Assembly (NCBI GenBank): GCA_002309375.1
Contig: DBXK01000003.1
Coordinates: 8,157 to 17,009, forward strand
Source: Christensenella sp. UBA1214
Lineage (GTDB): Bacteria > Bacillota > Clostridia > Christensenellales > CAG-138
Length of the DNA stretch: 8,853 bases
Reading direction: 5' to 3'
Positions within the stretch are counted from its first letter, which is position 1. Each line of letters opens with the position of its first letter. The notes beneath the pieces are model-generated. The model had not been told where the DNA came from. It did no database searches and saw only the letters and a program-made list of their open reading frames with translations. The position numbers were made by a program, and so were the translations under genes. Below, one piece after another: positions 1-4,107 of this stretch.

Positions 1-229
1 TGATGAAACCGCCGGGGATCTTGCCGGCAGCGTACATTTTTTCCTCATAATCGCAGCTGAGGGGGAGAAAATCGGCGCCGTCGCGCGCCTGCTTTGCGAC
101 CGTTGCGCAAACGAGCAGGGCGGTGTAGCCGCAGCGGATCAGGATCGCGCCGCCCGCCTGCTCGGCGTACTTACCGGTTTCAACGGTGATAGTACGGCCT
201 GCGAGGTCGAGAGTGAAATTCTTTTGCAT
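1..229 (-). CDS. pnp: Polyribonucleotide nucleotidyltransferase (PNPase), N-terminal fragment
   Basis: This is the first 76 codons of PNPase, the phosphorolytic 3'-to-5' exoribonuclease of mRNA decay; the rest runs off the left edge. The fragment reads MQKNFTLDLAGRTITVETGK and continues through AEQAGGAIL, TALLVCATV and DFLPLSCDYEEKMYAAGKIPGGF, with the last stretch being the hallmark of the first RNase PH-like domain of PNPase (full proteins are about 700 residues). The ATG at 229-227 is preceded by AAAGGA with a 10-nt gap. Placement directly after rpsO is the classic bacterial rpsO-pnp arrangement and supports the call. The catalytic second core and the KH and S1 RNA-binding domains are not visible. 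A candidate own promoter lies at 280-309, so pnp may be transcribed both alone and by read-through from rpsO. Identification is secure. Confidence 0.95.
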   Translation of the reverse strand, partial: MQKNFTLDLAGRTITVETGKYAEQAGGAILIRCGYTALLVCATVAKQARDGADFLPLSCDYEEKMYAAGKIPGGFI

Positions 230-279
230 TATATTTTTATCCTTTCAATAACTATCGGTGGTCGGGATGCGGCGGGCTT

Positions 280-309
280 TTTATAAAAAGCACTTTGCCG
301 CGCTGTCAG
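280..309 (-). promoter_or_regulatory. Candidate pnp promoter
   Basis: On the minus strand CTGACA (309-304) is followed after 18 nt by TATAAA (285-280), close to the sigma-70/sigma-A consensus. Transcription would start near 273, giving a leader of about 44 nt before the pnp ATG. The -10 box sits in a 16-bp perfect palindrome (276-291), which makes the TATAAA partly a by-product of an A/T tract. The call is an inference from sequence only. Confidence 0.45.
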
Positions 310-344
310 GGAACAGATTTAGCCGTTCCGACTTCTTTGAACGG

Positions 345-367
345 GAAAATCCGTTCCCTGAACGGAT
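345..367 (-). terminator. Second terminator-like hairpin in the rpsO-pnp gap
   Basis: On the minus strand ATCCGTT (367-361) pairs with AACGGAT (355-349) around a 5-nt loop, and the stem runs into TTTTCCC. The T run is short, so termination would be partial. It may equally act as an RNA processing or stability stem ahead of pnp. Confidence 0.4.
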
Positions 368-399
368 GATGGGGTTTTCCTTCGGCGGAAAGCTCTCCC

Positions 400-432
400 G
401 AAAAGAAAGGCGGGTACTCCATCCCCGCCTTT
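400..432 (-). terminator. rpsO rho-independent terminator
   Basis: On the minus strand AAAGGCGGG (432-424) pairs perfectly with CCCGCCTTT (414-406) around a 9-nt loop, followed by CTTTTC. It begins 14 nt after the rpsO stop codon. The T tract is short and mixed, so it is probably leaky and lets some transcripts into pnp. Confidence 0.65.
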
Positions 433-446
433 CAACTTTGGCAGAA

Positions 447-710
447 TTACTTCCTGATGCCGAGGGAAGCGATGATCGCACGGTAACGCTCGATATCGAC
501 CTCTTTGAGGTAGTTGAGCAGGCCGCGGCGCTTACCGACCATCTTCAGAAGACCGCGACGGGAGTGATTGTCCTTCTGGTGGGTCTTGAGGTGCTCGGTG
601 AGGTGAGCGATGCGCTCGGAAAGCAGCGCGATCTGGACCTCGGGGGAACCGGTGTCGCCCTCGTGGAGAGCGTACTTGGCGATGATCTCGTTCTTAAGTT
701 CTTTTTCCAT
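447..710 (-). CDS. rpsO: 30S ribosomal protein S15
   Basis: The 87-residue product is S15, which binds the three-way junction in the central domain of 16S rRNA and starts assembly of the 30S platform. Its length is normal for the family. It shows the usual blocks: HEGDTGSPEVQIALLSERI (residues 16-34), LTEHLKTHQKDNHSRRGLL (37-55), and GKRRGLLNYLK (59-69). H41, D47 and S50 of the HxxDxxS rRNA-binding motif are all present. The frame stays open upstream to about 899, but the real start is the ATG at 710-708: it has GGAGG at 723-719 with an 8-nt gap and the expected family length, and the upstream residues resemble no S15. A leader of about 190 nt precedes it and the pnp gene follows. Many bacteria let S15 repress its own mRNA through a leader structure, which is plausible here but not shown. 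Confidence 0.98.
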   Translation of the reverse strand: MEKELKNEIIAKYALHEGDTGSPEVQIALLSERIAHLTEHLKTHQKDNHSRRGLLKMVGKRRGLLNYLKEVDIERYRAIIASLGIRK

Positions 711-904
711 TTTATTTTCCTCCAAATAATTTGATGTAATCCCGGATTCTGCGTGATGCGGCGGAGTTATCGCAAAACGAAGAAAGCGGAGCGGCGCTCC
801 CGGAAAACCGGGGGAACCGGCGCCGGAAGGAGCGCTGTGCCTCCGTTGGAAGCGGCCTCTTCTCCGGCGGTATCGGCGGATCCCGAAAAATCCACACAAT
901 ACAA
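711..904 (-). promoter_or_regulatory. Structured rpsO leader, candidate S15 autoregulatory RNA
   Basis: This gene-free stretch is the predicted 5' UTR of rpsO. It is very GC-rich and has nested pairing: GGCGC (824-820) with GCGCC (797-793) outside CCCGG (812-808) with CCGGG (803-799), closed by a TTTT loop. An alternative hairpin, GGAGC-GCC-GCTCC (800-788), competes for part of that stem. A 10-bp palindrome, CCGGCGCCGG, lies at 817-826. S15 leaders in other bacteria fold into rRNA mimics that bind S15. I cannot match this one to a known class by eye, so the regulatory role is inferred. Upstream (917-1009) I see only the promoter and A/T-rich spacer. Confidence 0.45.
719..723 (-). promoter_or_regulatory. 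Ribosome binding site that fixes the rpsO start
   Basis: GGAGG ends 8 nt before the ATG at 710. It overlaps the end of a small A/T hairpin (CAAATTATTTG, 732-722), so access to it could depend on local folding. Confidence 0.8.
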
Positions 905-910
905 CAACTA

Positions 911-939
911 ATTATAACTCATCCATATGGAAAAGTAAA
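911..939 (-). promoter_or_regulatory. rpsO promoter
   Basis: On the minus strand TTTACT (939-934) is followed after 17 nt by a perfect TATAAT (916-911). Transcription would start near 904. The spacer contains the palindrome CCATATGG. It lies just downstream of the PHP gene, for which I see no clear terminator, so read-through into rpsO is also possible. Confidence 0.75.
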
Positions 940-1009
940 GTGCTGTTTTACCCATTTTCAAAGAAAATCAAGCATTTTACGGTATATTTTGAAAGAAAGC
1001 GCAACGCGG

Positions 1010-1711
1010 TCAAAGCTCGATGTTCACAACATCCGAAAGAACATCCGCTTCCCTTGCTCTCTCCAGCGCGGCTGCGAAATCACCGACCCGCTCCGGCGTA
1101 TGCGCGTCGCTGCCGATGATGAACTTCGCGCCGTGTTCGCGCGCGGTCCGGATATCCTGAACGGACATGGAGAGGCTTGCGGAATTGATCTCGAGCAGGA
1201 TCCCGAGCTGTCGGCAGCAGTCCGCCATATAGGCGATATCGACGGCGAGATACAGCCCGGGATGGGAGATGATATCCGCCTTTCCCGCTTCGGCGGCCGC
1301 CATGATCGATTCCGCATTGCGGCGGGGCGTGCTTTTCCCGCCGAAGCTTTCGCGGAAGATATGCCAGGCGAAGCGGTTCGTATAGGCGACGCCCTTGTGG
1401 TAGCCGAGGATGATCACATCGTAGGCGCTGCGGTCCTTCGGGATATCGCTCTTCCCGAAGCCCGTGACGTTGCATTCGAGGCCGTTCTTAACGAGGATCT
1501 TTCCCTCGAATTCCTTCTTCAGCGCGCGGAGCTCCGAATTCAGCCTGCCGAGCTTCTTCCCGCGTACGCCATAGAAAAGGTTCCCGCCGGCGTGCTCCGA
1601 AACGGCGACGGCCGAAAGCCCGAGCTCGGCGGCGCGCAGCACGTTCTCCCGCGGGCTGCCCTTGCCGTGGCTGTAATAAGTATGGGTATGAAGATCCTCG
1701 ATGATTCGCAT
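1010..1711 (-). CDS. PHP-domain metal-dependent phosphoesterase (YcdX/histidinol-phosphatase-like)
   Basis: The 233-residue protein is a stand-alone PHP domain, a distorted TIM barrel with a metal centre that hydrolyses phosphoester bonds. All expected metal-binding blocks are present in order: HTH (H8, H10), SEH (E39, H40), GLECN (E79), GYH (H105), SHPG (H150), EINSAS (175-180), and GSDAHTPERVG (D202, H204). The C-terminal GSDAHTPERVG is the most diagnostic block. The length fits the short YcdX-type group (about 230-250 residues) better than the longer HisK histidinol phosphatases, and no his genes are in view, so the substrate is open. The ATG at 1711 has GGAGG at 1725-1721 with a 9-nt gap. 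The gene stands alone between a terminator and the rpsO promoter and has its own extended -10 promoter. The family is secure; the reaction is unknown. Confidence 0.88.
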   Translation of the reverse strand: MRIIEDLHTHTYYSHGKGSPRENVLRAAELGLSAVAVSEHAGGNLFYGVRGKKLGRLNSELRALKKEFEGKILVKNGLECNVTGFGKSDIPKDRSAYDVIILGYHKGVAYTNRFAWHIFRESFGGKSTPRRNAESIMAAAEAGKADIISHPGLYLAVDIAYMADCCRQLGILLEINSASLSMSVQDIRTAREHGAKFIIGSDAHTPERVGDFAAALERAREADVLSDVVNIEL

Positions 1712-1744
1712 TTCCGTTTCCCTCCGGCTTGAGGTTATGCCCTT

Positions 1745-1753
1745 ATTTTACCA
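1745..1753 (-). promoter_or_regulatory. Extended -10 promoter of the PHP gene
   Basis: On the minus strand TGGTAAAAT (1753-1745) matches the extended -10 pattern TGnTATAAT with one change. The region 17 nt upstream, within the T tract of the preceding terminator, has no good -35 box, as is usual for extended -10 promoters. The start would be near 1738, about 27 nt before the ATG. Confidence 0.55.
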
Positions 1754-1763
1754 CGCTTTTTTG

Positions 1764-1800
1764 AAAACGAAAAGACCCGCGCCGGAAAGCACGGGCCTTT
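1764..1800 (-). terminator. Terminator of the BMP lipoprotein gene
   Basis: On the minus strand GGCCCGTGC (1797-1789) pairs with GCGCGGGTC (1782-1774), including two G-U pairs, around a 6-nt loop. It is followed by TTTTCGTTTT and preceded by AAA. It lies 14 nt after the stop codon of the BMP gene. Confidence 0.85.
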
Positions 1801-1813
1801 GGATTCGATTTGA

Positions 1814-3007
1814 TCAGATCTGGTCTGCGTTCAGCTCGGTGATGCCGTCGATGCGGATGTCGAACAGAGGCGCGGAGATCTTCTCGGACTCGTGGAAGTA
1901 GCCGTCCCAGATCAGCTCGAGGCCGTCGAAGCCGAAGCTGTGGTCATAGCTGGTGAGATGCTCGCCGCCAACGGTGAAGACATTGCAGTCGAAAATATGG
2001 AGCTCGCCGCTCTTGATCTTCGCGATGACTGCGTCAACAGCTTCCTGGGTGCCGGGAGCGCAGCTCTTGCCGAGCTCGGTGATAGCAACGGCGTTATCGA
2101 TATAACCCTTGCACCAATCCTGCTGCATCTCTTTGCCGTCGATAGCGGTCTTGATCGCGTAGGTGTAGTAAGCGCCCCAGTTGTTGGTCGCGGAGGTCAG
2201 CGCGGCGTCGGGAGCGACGTTGAGCATATCGACATTGTAGCCGACGCTGTAAACTTCCTTGCCCTCGTCATGAGCGGCCTGGACAGCGGTCGGTGCGCCG
2301 GTGGAGTCGGCATGCTGACCGATGATGACGCAGCCGCGGGCCATCAGGAACTCAGCGGCGGCCTTCTCGGCGGCGATATCGAACCAGGAACCGGTGTACT
2401 GAACATCCATGTAAGCTTCGGGAACGATGGACTGGATGCCGAGGAAGAAGGCGGTGTAGCCGGAAACAACTTCAGCATAGGGGAACGCACCGACGTAGCC
2501 GATATGGGGATCGGTGACCTTGCCCTCGTCCATGAGCTGCTTGAGCTTCATGCCGGCAACGACGCCGGAGACATAGCGGGCTTCATAGATGCCGGTGAAG
2601 TAGTTGAAAATGTTCTTGAGATCGGTCTGCTTGGCAGCATTCTGGCCGGTCGCATGGCAGAAGGTCACTTCGGGGTGCTCTTTGGCGGCCTGGATCATGT
2701 AGTCTTCATGGCCGAAAGAGTTCGCGAAGATGATCGAGCAGCCCTGGTTAACGAGGTCGTTTGCGGCTTCGAGGCAGCTCTCGTCCTCTTTGATGTTCTT
2801 CTTCCAGATGATCTGATCATCCTTGAGACCGCAGGTCTTCGCGGCTTCCTTGATGCCGTCCATATGGGCCTGGGTGTAGCCTTCATTCTCGTCGCCGATG
2901 AGGATGACGCCGACCTTGAAATCGCTGTTGCTGCTGCAGGCTGCAAAAACGCTGCAGAGCGAGGCGATCATCAGAACTGTGAGTGCAATTGCAATGAATC
3001 TTTTCAT
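1814..3007 (-). CDS. BMP family (PnrA-like) substrate-binding lipoprotein
   Basis: The 397-residue precursor is a basic-membrane-protein-family solute-binding protein, the periplasm-equivalent receptor of an ABC importer; characterised members (PnrA/TmpC, Med-like) bind nucleosides. Residues 1-23 form a signal peptide (KRF, then a hydrophobic run) ending in FAAC, so C24 should be lipidated; F at -3 is unusual for a lipobox. The mature protein begins with a Ser/Asn linker and the family block VGVILIGDENEGYTQAHMDG (32-51), then IIFANSFGHED (92-102), YVSGVVAGM (145-153), GYVGAF (170-175), VIIGQHADSTG (227-237) and VYSVGYNVDM (252-261). The reading frame is open upstream to 3355, but the ATG at 3007 has AGGAGG 8 nt before it and begins the signal peptide. 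The gene has its own promoter and terminator. No ATPase or permease gene is nearby, so it probably serves a transporter encoded elsewhere. The ligand is inferred from the family only. Confidence 0.92.
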   Translation of the reverse strand: MKRFIAIALTVLMIASLCSVFAACSSNSDFKVGVILIGDENEGYTQAHMDGIKEAAKTCGLKDDQIIWKKNIKEDESCLEAANDLVNQGCSIIFANSFGHEDYMIQAAKEHPEVTFCHATGQNAAKQTDLKNIFNYFTGIYEARYVSGVVAGMKLKQLMDEGKVTDPHIGYVGAFPYAEVVSGYTAFFLGIQSIVPEAYMDVQYTGSWFDIAAEKAAAEFLMARGCVIIGQHADSTGAPTAVQAAHDEGKEVYSVGYNVDMLNVAPDAALTSATNNWGAYYTYAIKTAIDGKEMQQDWCKGYIDNAVAITELGKSCAPGTQEAVDAVIAKIKSGELHIFDCNVFTVGGEHLTSYDHSFGFDGLELIWDGYFHESEKISAPLFDIRIDGITELNADQI

Positions 3008-3015
3008 TTTTTCTT

Positions 3016-3021
3016 CCTCCT
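3016..3021 (-). promoter_or_regulatory. Ribosome binding site that fixes the BMP start
   Basis: A perfect AGGAGG ends 8 nt before the ATG at 3007. It rules out the longer open frame that reaches back through the promoter and terminator to 3355. Confidence 0.85.
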
Positions 3022-3030
3022 GAATATTCG

Positions 3031-3045
3031 TTTGGCTCAGCCAAA
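3031..3045 (-). repeat. 15-bp palindrome in the BMP leader
   Basis: TTTGGCT and AGCCAAA flank a single central base. It lies between the predicted start site (about 3049) and the ribosome site. As DNA it could be an operator just downstream of the promoter; as RNA it would form a short hairpin at the very 5' end of the transcript, which could protect the message. The sequence alone does not decide between these. Confidence 0.5.
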
Positions 3046-3055
3046 ACACGGAGCT

Positions 3056-3084
3056 ATTATAATACAGAATCATGAGGAAATCAA
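3056..3084 (-). promoter_or_regulatory. BMP gene promoter
   Basis: On the minus strand TTGATT (3084-3079) is followed after 17 nt by a perfect TATAAT (3061-3056), with the start near 3049. The -35 box and first part of the spacer are nearly identical to the ferredoxin promoter at 3473-3500. Confidence 0.8.
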
Positions 3085-3143
3085 TACCGAAATGCCGAAA
3101 AACGGCCGTATAGAAGGATATATGCTTTGCTGCCGATAAGTAT

Positions 3144-3175
3144 AAAAAAACGCGGAGCGGCCGGAGCCGTTCCGC
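3144..3175 (-). terminator. Ferredoxin gene terminator
   Basis: On the minus strand GCGGAACGG (3175-3167) pairs with CCGCTCCGC (3160-3152), with one A-C mismatch, around a 6-nt loop. A G and then seven T residues follow (3150-3144). This is the strongest terminator in the window. Confidence 0.92.
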
Positions 3176-3203
3176 ATTCTTTTGTCGTTCGTTGGGAAAG
3201 TGA

Positions 3204-3374
3204 TTACGCCTCTTCGGGAGCACCGACGGGGCAAACACCTGCGCAAGCGCCGCAGCCGACGCACTTTTCGGGATCGATCTCGAACTTGCCGTCGCCCTCT
3301 GCGATTGCTTCCATGGGACATTCAGCTGCGCATGCGCCGCATGCGATGCAAGCATCAGTAATACGATAAGCCAT
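3204..3374 (-). CDS. 2[4Fe-4S] ferredoxin, clostridial type
   Basis: The 56-residue protein is a small low-potential electron carrier of the cytoplasm, typical of anaerobes, serving enzymes such as pyruvate:ferredoxin oxidoreductase and hydrogenases. It starts MAYRITDACIACGACAAECP and has both cluster motifs CxxCxxCxxxCP: C9, C12, C15, C19 and C38, C41, C44, C48. As in all such ferredoxins, the last Cys of each motif completes the other cluster. The length matches the classic clostridial ferredoxins (about 55 residues), with no extra loop or domain. The ATG at 3374 has AGGAGG at 3388-3383 with an 8-nt gap. It is a single-gene unit with its own promoter, a structured leader of about 92 nt and a strong terminator, consistent with high expression. 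The specific redox partner cannot be told. Confidence 0.97.
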   Translation of the reverse strand: MAYRITDACIACGACAAECPMEAIAEGDGKFEIDPEKCVGCGACAGVCPVGAPEEA

Positions 3375-3414
3375 TGTTGTTACCTCCTAATAATGGTTAT
3401 GCGCGCGGTCTTCC

Positions 3415-3452
3415 CGGCCGGACTGCGGGCGCTTGAAAAAGCCCGCTGGCCG
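3415..3452 (-). promoter_or_regulatory. Two-part hairpin in the ferredoxin leader
   Basis: On the minus strand CGGCC (3452-3448) pairs with GGCCG (3419-3415), and inside it GCGGGC (3446-3441) pairs with GCCCGC (3430-3425) around a 10-nt loop. No T run follows, so it is not a plain terminator. It may stabilise the mRNA or regulate it. The remainder of the leader (3389-3414) is GC-rich without clear pairing. Confidence 0.5.
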
Positions 3453-3472
3453 CTGAACCCCACAGCAACATT

Positions 3473-3500
3473 ATTCTATCACGAAATCATGAGAAATCAA
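3473..3500 (-). promoter_or_regulatory. Ferredoxin gene promoter
   Basis: On the minus strand TTGATT (3500-3495) is followed after 16 nt by TAGAAT (3478-3473). The -10 is preceded by TGA, giving an extended -10 (TGATAGAAT). Transcription would start near 3466. The stretch upstream (3501-3520), ATATATTTTAAAAAC, resembles an UP element that contacts the RNA polymerase alpha subunit. Together these suggest a strong promoter. Confidence 0.75.
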
Positions 3501-3523
3501 GATGTTTTTAAAATATATCCGCC

Positions 3524-3548
3524 TTTTTCCGCCGTATACGCCGAAAAA
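3524..3548. repeat. Imperfect dyad upstream of the ferredoxin promoter
   Basis: TTTTTC (3524-3529) and GAAAAA (3543-3548) form inverted arms around the 8-bp palindrome CGTATACG (3533-3540), whose centre is offset by half a base. It lies 24 bp upstream of the -35 box. It could be a regulator site or chance; the rest of 3549-3593 shows nothing I can name. Confidence 0.25.
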
Positions 3549-3593
3549 TCACCGGTTTGACATAAGATGATCAATATTCGACGGTGTGCGGGA

Positions 3594-3616
3594 TAAAAAT
3601 GACCCGCCTTCGGGCT
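3594..3616 (-). terminator. HU gene terminator
   Basis: On the minus strand GCCCG (3615-3611) pairs with CGGGT (3606-3602), including a G-U pair, around AAGG. It is followed by CATTTTTA. The stem is short but GC-rich and lies about 30 nt after the hup stop codon. Confidence 0.6.
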
Positions 3617-3647
3617 GAAAGCGGATCAATCGGATCGAATTTTGGAA

Positions 3648-3926
3648 TTATTTCTGCTCCATAGCGTCCTTCAGGGTCTTGCCGGGCTTGAAAGCGATGG
3701 AACGGGTGGCTTCAATGTCGATAGCCTCACCGGTCATGGGGTTGCGGCCTTTGCGGGCGGGACGCTCGCGGACGTCGAAGCAACCGAAGCCGACGATCTG
3801 GACCTTTTCGCCCTGACGGAGCTGATCGATGATGATATCGAAAACGCTGTTGACAGCGATATCGGCATCACGACGGGAAAGCTTTGCGGTGTTGACAAGG
3901 GCACTGATAAGCTGAGCCTTATTCAT
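3648..3926 (-). CDS. hup: DNA-binding protein HU
   Basis: The 92-residue protein is a histone-like HU/IHF-family subunit that dimerises, bends DNA through two beta arms and compacts the nucleoid. The length is standard. It starts MNKAQLISALVNTAKLSRRD (helical dimer part) and carries the family signature from GFG (46-48) through FDVRERPARKGRNPMTGE (50-67), where the arm ends in R61-N62-P63, then the C-terminal FKPGKTLKDAM. Homodimeric HU rather than IHF is likely, because no partner is in view and Firmicutes usually have HU. The ATG at 3926 is preferred to one 15 nt upstream, because GGAGG (3939-3935) lies 8 nt before it and overlaps the earlier ATG. A mazG-hup neighbourhood is common in Firmicutes. 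The gene has a strong-looking promoter of its own with flanking inverted repeats. Confidence 0.96.
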   Translation of the reverse strand: MNKAQLISALVNTAKLSRRDADIAVNSVFDIIIDQLRQGEKVQIVGFGCFDVRERPARKGRNPMTGEAIDIEATRSIAFKPGKTLKDAMEQK

Positions 3927-3934
3927 GGTAATTT

Positions 3935-3939
3935 CCTCC
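3935..3939 (-). promoter_or_regulatory. Ribosome binding site that fixes the hup start
   Basis: GGAGG ends 8 nt before the ATG at 3926. The in-frame ATG at 3941-3939 runs into this site and so cannot be served by it, which favours the 92-residue product. Confidence 0.8.
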
Positions 3940-4023
3940 ATAATGTTATTTCTTGGTTTTATATTTGCACGCTCGGCCGCTTGGGGGGCCTTTGTGCGTC
4001 TGACCGGGAAAGCCCGGCTGGAT

Positions 4024-4060
4024 GTCTCATGCGACCTTGTCTATTTTAGCAGTATGAGAC
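4024..4060. repeat. Inverted repeat flanking the hup -10 box
   Basis: GTCTCAT (4024-4030) and ATGAGAC (4054-4060) are perfect 7-bp inverted arms, 30 bp centre to centre, about three helical turns. The -10 box lies between them, so the upstream arm is in the promoter spacer and the downstream arm just after the start site. This geometry suits an operator for a dimeric or looping regulator; only one arm would be transcribed, so an RNA hairpin is not the explanation. Confidence 0.4.
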
Positions 4061-4071
4061 CGAAAACACAA
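4043..4071 (-). promoter_or_regulatory. hup promoter
   Basis: On the minus strand TTGTGT (4071-4066) is followed after 17 nt by TAAAAT (4048-4043), preceded by TGC, which makes an extended -10. Transcription would start near 4036, giving a leader of about 110 nt that contains a CCGGG-CTTT-CCCGG hairpin. Directly upstream, 4072-4095 is almost pure A/T (AAAATATATTAAAAAA) and fits an UP element. Confidence 0.7.
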
Positions 4072-4107
4072 GAGTTTTTTAATATATTTTAAGGATTTTT
4101 TGGATTT

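Noticed and set aside
711..899. N-terminal extension of rpsO
   Set aside because: It is in frame but unlike any S15 protein, and GGAGG marks the shorter start. It is better explained as leader RNA.
989..1732. 247-codon plus-strand frame
   Set aside because: It mirrors the PHP phosphoesterase gene, whose metal motifs are complete on the other strand.
1892..3139. 415-codon plus-strand frame
   Set aside because: It is antisense to the BMP lipoprotein gene, runs through its promoter, and shows no family motif.
3008..3355. N-terminal extension of the BMP gene
   Set aside because: It would cross the ferredoxin gene, its terminator and the BMP promoter, and would bury the signal peptide.
3557..3562. 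Perfect TTGACA on the plus strand
   Set aside because: There is no -10-like sequence at 16-18 nt and no gene on that strand to serve.
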